Shown: piece by piece, positions 20,142 to 27,997 of the stretch | Layout of the letters: the number at the start of each line of letters is the position of its first letter | Numbering within the stretch: the stretch's first letter is position 1 | Assembly (NCBI GenBank): GCA_900539845.1 | Contig: UQDP01000021.1 | Coordinates: 1-30,480 of the forward strand | From: an uncultured Oscillospiraceae bacterium | GTDB taxonomy: Bacteria > Bacillota > Clostridia > Oscillospirales > Acutalibacteraceae | Reading direction: 5' to 3' | Length of the DNA: 30,480 bases | The notes under the pieces: model-generated | Seen by the model: only the letters and a program-made list of their open reading frames with translations | Database searches by the model: none | What the model was told of the DNA's origin: nothing | Program-made: the position numbers and the translations under genes

Positions 20142-20977
20142 TGAACGCTGTTGAAGTTTCAGATCTTACTAAAAAATTTAACGGCTTTACGCTTGACAAT
20201 GTAAGTTTTACACTGCCGGCAGGCTGTATTATGGGGCTTGTCGGTGAAAACGGAGCCGGAAAAAGCACAACATTAAAGCTGCTGCTTGGCATGCTCAGCA
20301 AGGACAGCGGCAGAATCACAATAATGGGCAGTGACGAAAAGCATGTTTCTAAGGACGATATAGGCGTTGTTTTTGATGAATGCCGGTTTCACGAGGCGTT
20401 CACCGCAAAAGACATAAATCTTGTTCTTAAAAACATATATAAAGACTGGAGCGAAGAAGAATTTTTCAGCTGCCTGAAAAGATTTGACGTACCGCTAAAT
20501 AAAAAGATCCGCGAATTTTCACGCGGAATGAAAATGAAGATTTCCATTGCGGCGGCAATTTCACACAACGCAAAGCTTTTGCTGCTTGACGAGCCGACTT
20601 CAACACTCGACCCCGTTGTGCGTGATGAGATACTTGATATCTTTTATGACTTCATCAGCGATGAAGACCGCTCCATCATCATATCATCACACATAGTGAG
20701 CGATCTTGAAAAAATATGCGATTACATTGCTTTTATGCATAAGGGCAAACTGATATTGTTTGAGGAAAAAGACAGACTGCTTTCAGAATGCAGGCTTGCA
20801 CAGCTGAGCGAAGCCGAATTCGCAGCCGTAAACAAAAAAGATGTGATCGGCAGCCGCAAAACACCATTCGGCATCACTGCCGTTGTTAAAGAAAGCGCGG
20901 CGGCAAACATCCGAAACACACAGAGGATCAATCTGGAGGAGCTGTTTGTATATATGATAAGGGGGGAGCGCAAATGA
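20141..20977 (+). CDS. ABC transporter ATP-binding protein (YtrB/drug-export type)
   Basis: Cytoplasmic ATPase of 278 residues that powers the permease encoded next. Walker A is GENGAGKST at 35-43. The signature loop is degenerate, FSRGMKMKISIA instead of LSGGQ, which is common in this subfamily. Walker B is LLLLDEPTSTLDP, followed by the H-loop SSHIVSDLEKICD. The C-terminal 60 residues are variable. The start overlaps the regulator stop by one base and the end overlaps the permease start by four bases (ATGA), so the three genes are translated as a unit. The exported substrate cannot be read from the sequence. Confidence 0.94.
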   Translation: MNAVEVSDLTKKFNGFTLDNVSFTLPAGCIMGLVGENGAGKSTTLKLLLGMLSKDSGRITIMGSDEKHVSKDDIGVVFDECRFHEAFTAKDINLVLKNIYKDWSEEEFFSCLKRFDVPLNKKIREFSRGMKMKISIAAAISHNAKLLLLDEPTSTLDPVVRDEILDIFYDFISDEDRSIIISSHIVSDLEKICDYIAFMHKGKLILFEEKDRLLSECRLAQLSEAEFAAVNKKDVIGSRKTPFGITAVVKESAAANIRNTQRINLEELFVYMIRGERK

Positions 20978-21588
20978 AAGGACTTTTGATTAAGGACGCA
21001 ATTTTAATAAAAAAATACTGTGTATTTAATTTTATTATATCTATATTGTTTTTTGCGATATCCGTTGCGGATGCGGAAAATCTGATGTTTTCGCTTGTGT
21101 CAATAGTACTTATCTCACTGCTTCCGATAACAATTAACGCTTATGACGAGCAAGCTAAATGGAATACGTTTGAAACAACACTGCCTATAAGCAGAAAAAC
21201 AGTTGTACTTGAAAAATATGTTTTACTTTTAATCACCGTACTGCCTGTTACTATAATATATTCACTGGTAAAACTTATAATAAGCGGTTTATCTTCAGAA
21301 GAGTTCTTCTTATATGGAGCGGTCATGCTTTTTACAGGCATAATCACGCCGTCAGTTACCATTCCCGTTATATTAAAATTCGGATATATAAAAAGCAGAA
21401 TGATCAGTATAGTCATCATTATCATATTTGCCGCCGGCGGCGCTGTCGCCGCAAACATAACGGGACTTGCAGACATAAAAACAGATATTTCCGCTTCGGT
21501 TCCGATCATGCTTTTTGCCGGATCGGCAGCCGTGTTTACGATCTCATATCTGATATCAAATGCTGTTTACAGAAAAAAGGAATTCTAA
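20974..21588 (+). CDS. ABC-2 type permease (ABC2_membrane_5-like)
   Basis: A 204-residue integral membrane protein with about six hydrophobic helices. After the first two helices comes the conserved cytoplasmic segment YDEQAKWNTFETTLPISRK, typical of the ABC-2 group that includes the Pmt phenol-soluble-modulin exporter permeases and YtrC/D-like proteins. GGGGGAGC overlaps the ATPase end and serves as ribosome binding site. Only one permease is encoded, so the transporter is presumably a homodimer of this subunit with the ATPase. A strong hairpin follows directly. Confidence 0.87.
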   Translation: MKGLLIKDAILIKKYCVFNFIISILFFAISVADAENLMFSLVSIVLISLLPITINAYDEQAKWNTFETTLPISRKTVVLEKYVLLLITVLPVTIIYSLVKLIISGLSSEEFFLYGAVMLFTGIITPSVTIPVILKFGYIKSRMISIVIIIIFAAGGAVAANITGLADIKTDISASVPIMLFAGSAAVFTISYLISNAVYRKKEF

Positions 21589-21590
21589 AG

Positions 21591-21625
21591 CAAACCCCTC
21601 GCGGTGTTGTTCCGCGAGGGGTTTG
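21591..21625. terminator. Terminator hairpin between convergent genes
   Basis: A 14-bp perfect stem, CAAACCCCTCGCGG (21591-21604) with CCGCGAGGGGTTTG (21612-21625), and a 7-base loop. The T-tracts are short on both sides but the stem is very stable. Confidence 0.8.
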
Positions 21626-21634
21626 ACTTATGAT

Positions 21635-22330
21635 TCAGATAAAAATGATTGAAGCGGCAATCAGATACTGCCCGGCGTAATAAAGGAAATGATTGAGGAA
21701 AAGGTGGAACGGTTTATCCCAGCCGCGGCTGAAATAGGTGAAGTTCAGCACAACGTCGGACAATGTAAACAGCACGGAGCCGACTGCCATAACGATCATG
21801 GACTTTTCCTGTGTTACAAAAGCGGCGAAAATGGAAACAACAGTCGTCAGCGTAAGGAAGATAACATAGGCAAGCACGACTTTTCTGTATTTGCCGTAAT
21901 GCACTTTCATCATATTTGCCGAAAATACGGTTGTGCAGGCTATTGCAACGGCTATCGCAACACATATCAGCACCCACCACCACTTAAATCTGTTGTGGTA
22001 AATGACCGCACCGGAATAAAAGATATGACCGACAAGAAAAAACAGGAATCCCGCTTTGAGATACGAATTCGCATCCTGCGGATATATGTATTTCAGGTCA
22101 AGCGCAATATCGCCGCACAGACCGAGTATGCCGCCCATAATGAGCAGCGAACCGTAAGCGGGATAATTATGCGGATTCGCGTTGAACGCAAAGCACATCG
22201 TAAGCAGATAGCACAAGCTGGAGGCTATCTTAAAGAAAAGGTTTTTAATACTTGCTCCCTTTGCTCTGAAGAACAGGAAAACCACGGAAACAACAAGACC
22301 AACGGATAATGTTACATAGTAGTACGGCAT
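21635..22330 (-). CDS. YhhN/TMEM86-family membrane protein (lysoplasmalogenase-like)
   Basis: A 231-residue protein with about eight hydrophobic helices. It shows the features of the YhhN family: GGILGLCGDIALDL, then a GFLFFLVGHIFYS helix, a later GSVLFTLSDVVL and the C-terminal LNHFLYYAGQYLIA. The two Asp residues (GD and SD) are the conserved pair thought to be catalytic in the TMEM86 lysoplasmalogenases, which split vinyl-ether lysophospholipids. Plasmalogens occur in many anaerobic Clostridia, so that activity is reasonable but not proven for this branch. AGGAGGG lies nine bases before the ATG. The start overlaps the end of the MATE gene by 19 bases. Confidence 0.8.
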   Translation of the reverse strand: MPYYYVTLSVGLVVSVVFLFFRAKGASIKNLFFKIASSLCYLLTMCFAFNANPHNYPAYGSLLIMGGILGLCGDIALDLKYIYPQDANSYLKAGFLFFLVGHIFYSGAVIYHNRFKWWWVLICVAIAVAIACTTVFSANMMKVHYGKYRKVVLAYVIFLTLTTVVSIFAAFVTQEKSMIVMAVGSVLFTLSDVVLNFTYFSRGWDKPFHLFLNHFLYYAGQYLIAASIIFI

Positions 22331-23685
22331 GGCATAACACCCTCCTGTGATTGAATTAAAGCTTTAAAAGCCTTTCTTTTTCTTAAGTATATCACAATCA
22401 GGGGTATATCTGCAAGTACCCAAGCGCACGGACCTGCAAAACAGACCGCTGCAAAGCCGAAAACAGGCGTGAAAAGATAGGCAACAAGTATTCTGCCGAC
22501 AAGCTCGCCTGCTCCGGCAACGGTGTTTGCATATGTAAATCCAAGCCCCTGAAGCGTGTTTCTGAACACATAAAGGACAGCGACGAACACATAACAGCCG
22601 CCGATCGTGTAAAGATACTGCCGGGCATAGGAAAGTATCTGCGCGTCAGGCTTATCAATAAACCACTGCACCGCATACGGACCGGCAAAAATGAGCACGG
22701 CGCTGCAAACGACAGAAATAACAACATCCAGTATAAATATATTTTTTACGGATTGCAGTATGCGCGCATATTTCTTTGCTCCGTAATTCTGCGAAACAAA
22801 GGTGGAGTTGCTTACGCCGAGACCGCTCATAGGTATGTTCATCACCTGCTCCACTCTGCCTGCTGCGGTAATCGCCGCTATTGCGGAAGAACCGAAAGCG
22901 TTGATAGCTGTTTGCAGGATCATAGATCCTATGGAAGTAATCGTGAATTGCAGCGAAACGGGTATGCCGAGTTTCATCTGCTCCCAGCTTATCTTTCCGC
23001 TGATTCTCAGGTCTGATGATCTGATGTCTAACCCTTTTTGCTTTTTCAGAACATAAATGCCGGCAAAAACGGCGGCTACAAAATAAGAAAAAACGGTGGC
23101 TATAGCAGCGCCTTCAACTCCCATTCTAAATCTGCCTACAAGTATAATATCCAAAACAAGATTTACGATAACGCTGACAACAAGAAAGCATAGCGGCTTT
23201 TTACTGTCTCCGAGGGCACGCGCTATTCCTGTGAAATTATTGAACAGCATCTGTATCGGAACGCCGAAATAAAGAATATTTATGTAAGCTGCCGAAAGCT
23301 CTATGATATTATCAGGTGTGTTGATAAGGCGCAGAATAGGGTCAGAGATGACATGCGCAACGACAGCGATTATCACGCCAATAAGGAACGAAAGAGATAT
23401 GCTGTTTCCAGCGTATTTATTCATAGCCTTACAGTCCCCTGCTCCGAACTTCTGGGCAACCGGAATCGTGAAGCCGCTTGTCAGTCCCAGCGCAGTGCCT
23501 ATAATAAAACTGTTTATCGAACCGATATTGCCGACTGCCGCAAGCGCGTCAGTGCCTACAAATCTGCCTACGATTATGTTATCCACAAAATTATATGAAT
23601 ACTGCAAGAGCGAGCTGAGCATGATGGGCAGCGCAAACACAACCACTGCTCTTACGGGTCTGCCGCTCAGAAGATCGTTTTTCAT
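22312..23685 (-). CDS. MATE-family efflux transporter
   Basis: A 457-residue cation/drug antiporter with about twelve membrane helices in two pseudo-repeats. The N-terminal half opens with LLSGRPVRAVVVFALPIMLSS and the typical NFVDNIIVGRFVGTDALAAVGN block. The second half has the corresponding SFGSSAIAAITAAGRVEQ-like region after the central loop. The start is ATG 23685, with GGAGG at the right distance and a promoter just upstream; the frame is open for 53 more codons, but these run through the promoter. The substrate is unknown. It is followed by the YhhN gene with a 19-base overlap and no terminator between. Confidence 0.92.
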   Translation of the reverse strand: MKNDLLSGRPVRAVVVFALPIMLSSLLQYSYNFVDNIIVGRFVGTDALAAVGNIGSINSFIIGTALGLTSGFTIPVAQKFGAGDCKAMNKYAGNSISLSFLIGVIIAVVAHVISDPILRLINTPDNIIELSAAYINILYFGVPIQMLFNNFTGIARALGDSKKPLCFLVVSVIVNLVLDIILVGRFRMGVEGAAIATVFSYFVAAVFAGIYVLKKQKGLDIRSSDLRISGKISWEQMKLGIPVSLQFTITSIGSMILQTAINAFGSSAIAAITAAGRVEQVMNIPMSGLGVSNSTFVSQNYGAKKYARILQSVKNIFILDVVISVVCSAVLIFAGPYAVQWFIDKPDAQILSYARQYLYTIGGCYVFVAVLYVFRNTLQGLGFTYANTVAGAGELVGRILVAYLFTPVFGFAAVCFAGPCAWVLADIPLIVIYLRKRKAFKALIQSQEGVMPCRTTM

Positions 23686-23708
23686 GCCGCGTACCTCCGT
23701 TTTCAAAC

Positions 23709-23736
23709 AGTATACAACCACCGTAGAAAAAGTCAA
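23709..23736 (-). promoter_or_regulatory. Promoter of the MATE-yhhN pair
   Basis: Minus strand: TTGACT (23736-23731), 16-base spacer, TATACT (23714-23709). The expected start is near 23702, 17 bases before the ATG. Confidence 0.7.
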
Positions 23737-23742
23737 TACCAT

Positions 23743-23771
23743 TTGAACAATAAAAAAATATATGTTAAAAT
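23743..23771 (+). promoter_or_regulatory. Promoter of the kinase-HAD-SnoaL operon
   Basis: TTGAAC (23743-23748), 17-base spacer, TAAAAT (23766-23771). It lies seven bases from the -35 box of the divergent MATE promoter, so the two may compete. Confidence 0.65.
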
Positions 23772-23790
23772 CAGTAGGGAGGTGTGCGCT

Positions 23791-24306
23791 ATGATAATAT
23801 TGCTCGCAGGCGCTACCCACACCGGGAAGACGCTTTTGGCACAAAAGCTGCTTGAAAAATACAAATATCCGTACTTATCGCTCGACCACCTGAAAATGGG
23901 GCTAATACGGAGCGGCAATACAGCTCTCACGCCGCTTGATGACAATGCGCTTACGCCTTATCTCTGGAATATTGCCTCGGAAATAATTAAAACGGCGGTT
24001 GAGAATAAACAGGATCTTATTATTGAGGGCTGCTACATACCGTTTGACTGGAAGAAAAGCTTCAGCGGCGAATATCTGAAAAATATAAAATATATATGCC
24101 TGATCATGACCGAAGATTACATAAACAACCATTTTGACCTGATAAAAAGCAATGCAAACGCAATAGAAAAGAGAGTAGATGATTCCGCTCTTTGCAAAGA
24201 AGAACTGATAAAAGAAAACCTGCATAACCTTGAAGAAGTGAAAAAGTACGCCCTGCCGTATGTGCTTATCGACGGAGAATATAAAATTGATATAGATTTA
24301 TTATAA
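23791..24306 (+). CDS. Small P-loop kinase-like protein
   Basis: A 171-residue protein of the adenylate-kinase/shikimate-kinase-like P-loop fold. Walker A is GATHTGKT at 7-14, followed by LSLDHLKMGLIRSG, which resembles the substrate-binding strand of small nucleoside or 2-phosphoglycerate kinase-like proteins. A second conserved strand is DLIIEGCYIPFDW. I cannot name the substrate. ATG 23791 is chosen because GGGAGGTG lies just before it; the frame extends upstream into the promoter. It is first of three closely spaced genes. Confidence 0.8.
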   Translation: MIILLAGATHTGKTLLAQKLLEKYKYPYLSLDHLKMGLIRSGNTALTPLDDNALTPYLWNIASEIIKTAVENKQDLIIEGCYIPFDWKKSFSGEYLKNIKYICLIMTEDYINNHFDLIKSNANAIEKRVDDSALCKEELIKENLHNLEEVKKYALPYVLIDGEYKIDIDLL

Positions 24307-24335
24307 AAAGTCACCACTAAAAAGAGGATTATAAT

Positions 24336-24977
24336 ATGGATCTTGAAAATATAGAATGGCTCTTTTTCGATCTCGGATATACACTTATTAACGAGGACAA
24401 TGCTCACAGAAAAAGAATAAATGACTGCATTACATATCAGCAAGAGAATTACGGTAAACTTTTTACATATGAGCAGGTATATAACGAAATATGCAGAGCA
24501 TCTTCAGAATACCGTCAGCAGTTTTACGGTGCAATGGAATCCCTCGGAATAAAAGAAAAAACGCCATATCCTAAAGAACTTGAATTTCCGTTTAACGATG
24601 CTGAAAAGGTGTTAAAAGAACTGAATAATAAATATTCAATAGGGATTATCGCAAATCAGTCTGCCGGAGCGCAGGGACGGCTGAAAAATTTTGGTCTGAA
24701 CGATTACATTGATCTATGTATATCTTCGGCAGAGTTAGGCATTGCAAAACCTGATTTAAAAATCTTCAAACTTGCTCTGAAAAAAGCATGCTGTTCTGCC
24801 GAAAATTCCGTTATGATAGGTGACAGACTTGATAATGACATTTTTCCTGCAAAACAGCTTGGTATGAAAACGATTCATATTAAACAGGGCTTCGGCGCAT
24901 ATCAGGCACCTGTATCTGAAGAATATAAAGCCGATATTACGGTAAATAATTTAACTGAATTATTAAAATATTTATGA
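24336..24977 (+). CDS. HAD-superfamily hydrolase
   Basis: A 213-residue haloacid-dehalogenase-type phosphatase with a helical cap after motif I. Motif I is FFDLGYTL: the nucleophile Asp12 is present but the usual second Asp is Gly14. Motif II is IIANQS, motif III the Lys of GIAKPD, and motif IV MIGDRLDND. DxG variants are known within the family, sometimes with low or altered phosphatase activity. AGAGGAT lies before the ATG. The substrate is unknown. The SnoaL-like gene begins eight bases after its stop. Confidence 0.88.
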   Translation: MDLENIEWLFFDLGYTLINEDNAHRKRINDCITYQQENYGKLFTYEQVYNEICRASSEYRQQFYGAMESLGIKEKTPYPKELEFPFNDAEKVLKELNNKYSIGIIANQSAGAQGRLKNFGLNDYIDLCISSAELGIAKPDLKIFKLALKKACCSAENSVMIGDRLDNDIFPAKQLGMKTIHIKQGFGAYQAPVSEEYKADITVNNLTELLKYL

Positions 24978-24985
24978 GGTAGATT

Positions 24986-25405
24986 ATGACCGAAAGAGAA
25001 ACAATCATCAGACGATGGTTTGATATGTGGCTTGGGCAGGACTGCTCCGGCATTGAGGAAATTTTCACTGAAGATGTGACCTACATCGAAAGCTGGGGTC
25101 CGAAATATGAAAGCCTAAATGCTGTCCGCCACTGGTTTAAAGAGTGGAACACACGCGGCAGAGTCCTGAAATGGGAGATAAAACAATTCTTTCACAGAGA
25201 TAATCAAACTGTTGTAGAGTGGTATTTTAAAAACACGTTGAAGAACGGAACTACTGAAGAATTTGACGGCATGTCCCTGATAATATGGTCTGACAACAAC
25301 AAGATATGCTTTTTAAAGGAATACGGCTGCAACATAAAAAACTATGATCCGTATAAAAACGGCGAAATCCCGCAGTTCAGAGATGAAAATGCAATGTGGT
25401 TTTAA
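24986..25405 (+). CDS. SnoaL-like / NTF2-fold protein
   Basis: A 139-residue protein with the cone-shaped NTF2-like fold pattern. The N-terminal helix is IIRRWFDMWLGQDCSGIEEIFTEDV, followed by the conserved aromatic YIESWGPKYESLNAVRHWFKEW and then alternating beta-strands ending IKICFLKEYGC-like. Members act as small-molecule isomerases, hydrolases or ligand carriers, and no catalytic set identifies the role here. GAGGT lies eight bases before the ATG. It is last in a three-gene operon and is followed by a terminator. Confidence 0.82.
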   Translation: MTERETIIRRWFDMWLGQDCSGIEEIFTEDVTYIESWGPKYESLNAVRHWFKEWNTRGRVLKWEIKQFFHRDNQTVVEWYFKNTLKNGTTEEFDGMSLIIWSDNNKICFLKEYGCNIKNYDPYKNGEIPQFRDENAMWF

Positions 25406-25419
25406 AATCCAGACAAAAT

Positions 25420-25448
25420 AAAAGGCGGAGTGTTCCGCCTTTTTGTTT
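25420..25448. terminator. Bidirectional terminator
   Basis: AAAAGGCGGA (25420-25429) pairs with TCCGCCTTTT (25434-25443) around a 4-base loop. A T run follows on the plus strand, and the A run at 25415-25423 supplies one on the minus strand. It separates the plus-strand SnoaL operon from the minus-strand methyltransferase operon. Confidence 0.88.
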
Positions 25449-25454
25449 TGCCTA

Positions 25455-25958
25455 TCAGAGCGTTTCCAGAAAGCGGTTTAACTCTTTTCTTGAACGGAAC
25501 AGATAGGTCTTATCGGGATATTTTGCTTTGATCGACGCAAATTTTTCTTTGCGCGCTTTTGAATACTGCTTGTAAACAAGCCAAAGGAAAAATTCAGGAT
25601 CGATTTTTTCAACGCAGCCTTTTGAAATGCTCTCCCTCACTCGTCCTTTGTATTCAACATTGCGTCTGAATGCCTGTTTCATGCAAACGAAGCGGTTAAA
25701 GCAGAGAATGATGATCCTATCAGCCTGGCTGAGGCGTTCCTGCTGATAAAACTCGCCGTAATTCCCGTCTATGACCCAGCTTTCGTTTTGCATGAATTCC
25801 GCGACCATTCTTTTGCACGCTTCCCTATCTCTGAGCTGCCAGTTTTCACTGAAATTGACCGTGTCAAGATAAAGAAGAGGTATGCCGTAATGCCCGGCAA
25901 GCTGCTTTGCCAGAGTGGATTTTCCGCTTCCGCTGTAGCCCATAACTGCTATTTTCAT
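25455..25958 (-). CDS. P-loop kinase-like protein, FlaR / topology-modulation family
   Basis: A 167-residue P-loop protein. Walker A GYSGSGKS lies at 7-14, followed by LLYLDTV, then the family block NESWVIDGNYGEF and RIIILCFNRFVCMKQAFRR, which match proteins annotated as DNA topology modulation protein FlaR. The family resembles small nucleotide or nucleoside kinases and its real reaction is not well established. The start at 25958 is chosen for AAAGGAT just before the ATG; an in-frame codon 33 bases upstream lacks this. It is the last gene of the four-gene operon behind the attenuator at 27822-27991. Confidence 0.82.
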   Translation of the reverse strand: MKIAVMGYSGSGKSTLAKQLAGHYGIPLLYLDTVNFSENWQLRDREACKRMVAEFMQNESWVIDGNYGEFYQQERLSQADRIIILCFNRFVCMKQAFRRNVEYKGRVRESISKGCVEKIDPEFFLWLVYKQYSKARKEKFASIKAKYPDKTYLFRSRKELNRFLETL

Positions 25959-26008
25959 AGTAAAATCCTTTCTGACTGAGACACAAGTCAACTATAAAAT
26001 ATAATCCG

Positions 26009-26545
26009 TTAAAAGTCAAGTGTATAAAACTTCGCCTTGAAGGTTGCGCTGCCGTCGATCTTGGAATACTCGCCCATATGGCGAAATTTAAGCCCGCACT
26101 TTTCCATTACCCTGCCTGAAGCGGGATTATCAACCGCGTGATTGGAACATATCTTATTTACGCCGAGTTCCTCGTGCACAAATCTGAGGATCGCTTTCAT
26201 CGCCTCTGTTGTATAGCCGTTGCCCCAGCAGTCATAGCGGATATTGTAGCCCATCCCCCAGTATTCGGGCATTTTCGCATTCGGCCCTATTGAGCCGCTG
26301 CCTATGAGTTTGCCGTTTTCTTTCAGAACAAAGCCCCAGTTCCACTCTTTCTGATCCGTTTCCGCGGTTCTAAGCCACTGAACCTCCTGCTCAATGTCAG
26401 TAATCGCCGGATAAGACATGAATTTGTTTACACGAGGGTCACTCCCCCATTCAAAAACAGCCTGCGCATCGGCAACCGTCAAAGGGCGCAAAACAAGTCT
26501 TTGCGTCTTGATAATCGGTTCTTTGGGAATGAATACTTCATACAT
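26009..26545 (-). CDS. GNAT acetyltransferase, RimJ/RimL-like
   Basis: A 178-residue N-acetyltransferase of the Acetyltransf_3 type. It begins with the usual IIKTQRLVLRPLTVADAQAVF, has a WGFVLKENGKLIGSGSIG strand pair, and the acetyl-CoA loop YDCWGNGYTTEAM (Gly-x-Gly after an aromatic). It ends with the NPASGRVMEKCGLKF helix that packs on CoA. Such proteins acetylate ribosomal protein N-termini or small molecules, including antibiotics; the target is unknown. GAGGTG is the ribosome binding site, so the start is ATG 26545 rather than the GTG inside that site. It lies five bases after the preceding GNAT gene. Confidence 0.88.
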   Translation of the reverse strand: MYEVFIPKEPIIKTQRLVLRPLTVADAQAVFEWGSDPRVNKFMSYPAITDIEQEVQWLRTAETDQKEWNWGFVLKENGKLIGSGSIGPNAKMPEYWGMGYNIRYDCWGNGYTTEAMKAILRFVHEELGVNKICSNHAVDNPASGRVMEKCGLKFRHMGEYSKIDGSATFKAKFYTLDF

Positions 26546-26550
26546 TTCAA

Positions 26551-27018
26551 TCACCTCATAGATATAATATATTCAATCAGCGTCATACGCTGATTTATTC
26601 TGTATTCTTTGCCTGTTTTACCAAAGCCAAGCGACTCATAAAAATGGCAGTTTCTTTTATCCTGTTTTATGGTAAAAAGCTGATAAGTATCGGCATTTTT
26701 ATATTGTTTAAACAGCTCTTTTACCGCGGCTTTTCCGATTCCTATATTCTGAAACTTATGCAAAACCGCAAAATCGGATATCTGCAAGTATTCTTCAAAA
26801 TGTTTCACTTCAATGATTCCGACTTTTTCACCCTCATTGATTATCCAAAAGAACGAAACGTTATTTTTTTGAAATTTTCTTTTGAATTTCGGAAATGATT
26901 CCAGGACCGGGCTGATGCTGTCAAAATAGGTAAGAAACGTTCTGAAAAAGCCTCTTTTGATCATAATAAACGCTGAAAATATTTCACCGCTTGTAATTTT
27001 GCATAAATCTACATTCAT
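26551..27018 (-). CDS. GNAT acetyltransferase
   Basis: A 155-residue N-acetyltransferase. The acetyl-CoA-binding motif is LHKFQNIGIGKAAVKELF (QxxGxG), preceded by the strand LQISDFAVL and followed by NCHFYESLGFGKTG. The first 60 residues are basic and divergent, and the acceptor is unknown. The ATG at 27018 lies one base after the methyltransferase stop, with GGAAAG in the end of that gene as ribosome binding site, so the two are translationally coupled. The two consecutive GNAT genes are not close copies of each other. Confidence 0.87.
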   Translation of the reverse strand: MNVDLCKITSGEIFSAFIMIKRGFFRTFLTYFDSISPVLESFPKFKRKFQKNNVSFFWIINEGEKVGIIEVKHFEEYLQISDFAVLHKFQNIGIGKAAVKELFKQYKNADTYQLFTIKQDKRNCHFYESLGFGKTGKEYRINQRMTLIEYIISMR

Positions 27019-27019
27019 C

Positions 27020-27805
27020 CTATCTTTCCTCTCCGTTTTTTCTGAAAATATCCAGCATATGTATCGAAAGACCGACGCAGTCTTCACGCTCGCAGATCGC
27101 GTTCAGAAACTTCATATACTCGGCAAATTCTCTTTTGTTGAGGCGATTTAGCTTATTATCATAGAGATAGGAAAGCATATCTACGCCGACAAAATGCAGA
27201 CGTGTAACATTATACGCTCTCATAAGCGCATCAATCTCCGGCTTTTTATAAAGGCAAAAGACCTCGTTGGGACTGGAGGCGGCATGATATTCTTCATCCA
27301 TTCCGTATTTCTCAACATATTCAAGAATGCGCCTTTTATAGAACATTTTATACATAGTCGTATCGCTGTTACAATATGCGGCATAGATCACGCCGCCGGT
27401 TTTTGCAATGCGTATCGCCTCACGCAGCGCGCGGTGCTTCTCTTCTAAAGTAAACAGATGATACATTGGACCGAGAATCAATACAATATCGTACGCACTG
27501 CTTTCAAGGAAGGAAAGGTCAACCGCATTGCCTTGGTAGATTTTAATATCGTGGTGGGGTTTGAGCTTCTTTTCAAATATTCCGATATTGTGTTGAACAA
27601 GCTCCACGGCTGTAACGGCATACCCTTTTTCGGCAAGCGCCACAGAATATCTGCCCGTACCTGCGCCAATCTCGGCAATCTTGGCGCCGGGGAAAAGATA
27701 TTTTTCTATATATTTCATGGTTATCAAATATTCCGGCAGATGATTTTTTGAGTTAAGCCGCTTATCCTCACCATATTTTGAATAAAATTCTTCGATAATT
27801 CCCAT
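27020..27805 (-). CDS. Class I SAM-dependent methyltransferase under attenuator control
   Basis: A 261-residue methyltransferase. Motif I is EIGAGTGRYS at 45-54, the acidic ribose-binding residue is Glu68 (TAVEL), and motif IV is LILGPMYHL at 109-117, followed by EAIRIAKTGGVIYAAY. The GPMYHL signature places it in a Firmicutes group of unknown target. It lacks the NxPY box of Erm rRNA adenine methyltransferases, so it is not an Erm enzyme. The start ATG 27805 follows GCGGTGAT; ATG 27823, just after the terminator T-tract, is an alternative. A longer open frame to 27910 would run through the leader ORF and terminator and is rejected. Its expression is predicted to depend on ribosome stalling in the leader ORF upstream. 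First gene of a four-gene operon. Confidence 0.85.
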   Translation of the reverse strand: MGIIEEFYSKYGEDKRLNSKNHLPEYLITMKYIEKYLFPGAKIAEIGAGTGRYSVALAEKGYAVTAVELVQHNIGIFEKKLKPHHDIKIYQGNAVDLSFLESSAYDIVLILGPMYHLFTLEEKHRALREAIRIAKTGGVIYAAYCNSDTTMYKMFYKRRILEYVEKYGMDEEYHAASSPNEVFCLYKKPEIDALMRAYNVTRLHFVGVDMLSYLYDNKLNRLNKREFAEYMKFLNAICEREDCVGLSIHMLDIFRKNGEER

Positions 27806-27821
27806 TTCTATCACCGCTTTC

Positions 27822-27865
27822 ATAAATAAAAAGCACTGACAAACGAATGACCGTTCATCAGTGCT
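27822..27865 (-). terminator. Attenuator terminator upstream of the methyltransferase
   Basis: A 14-bp stem including two G-U pairs (27865-27852 with 27845-27832), a 6-base loop, and the T-tract TTTTATTTAT (27831-27822). It lies between the leader ORF and the methyltransferase start, so it must be overcome for expression. Confidence 0.85.
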
Positions 27866-27888
27866 AAAAGAATACAGCTTTGTAACAA

Positions 27889-27978
27889 CTATAACTCCCG
27901 ATGAACGCACGACAAATAAGCCCCTGCATATGGCACGGGCTGCTGTGCGTTATGGGAATTTACACTGAAAATAAACAT
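27889..27978 (-). CDS. 29-codon leader peptide ORF
   Basis: A short ORF beginning MFIFSVNSHNAQQPVPY, with a strong ribosome binding site AGAGG eight bases before its ATG and a TAG stop before the attenuator terminator. Its codons 10-12 form region 1 of the attenuator and codons 24-26 form region 2. There is no run of one amino acid, so classic starvation control is unlikely and drug- or peptide-dependent stalling is the better guess. The M-x-I-F-S opening recalls the ErmC leader, though so short a match may be chance. Translation itself, not the peptide product, is likely the function. Confidence 0.78.
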   Translation of the reverse strand: MFIFSVNSHNAQQPVPYAGAYLSCVHREL

Positions 27979-27997
27979 AGCAATGACCTCTTTTTAC

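Larger units (their letters stand above)
27822..27991 (-). ncRNA. Translation-controlled attenuator leader RNA
   Basis: About 170 nt of 5' leader with three pairings that exclude one another. Stem 1:2 is AACGCAC (27951-27945) with GTGCGTT (27910-27904), enclosing AGCCC/GGGCT (27941-27937 with 27923-27919). The antiterminator 2:3 is CGTTCATC (27907-27900) with GATGAACG (27859-27852), eight perfect pairs. The terminator 3:4 is AGCACTGATGAACG (27865-27852) with CGTTTGTCAGTGCT (27845-27832). Region 1 is codons 10-12 of the leader ORF, and the leader stop lies nine bases after region 2. A ribosome held early in the leader would free region 2 and allow read-through. A ribosome reaching the stop would cover region 2 and let the terminator form. 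Confidence 0.8.

Noticed and set aside
23743..23790. Upstream extension of the P-loop kinase-like gene
   Set aside because: The extra codons run through the promoter and ribosome binding site GGGAGGTG; the conserved fold begins at ATG 23791.
27020..27805. Identification of the methyltransferase as an Erm-type rRNA enzyme
   Set aside because: The attenuator invites this, but the Erm NxPY motif is absent and the GPMYHL motif belongs to another group.
27806..27910. N-terminal extension of the methyltransferase to a GTG at 27910
   Set aside because: It would overlap the leader ORF in another frame and read through the terminator stem; ATG 27805 matches the expected family N-terminus.
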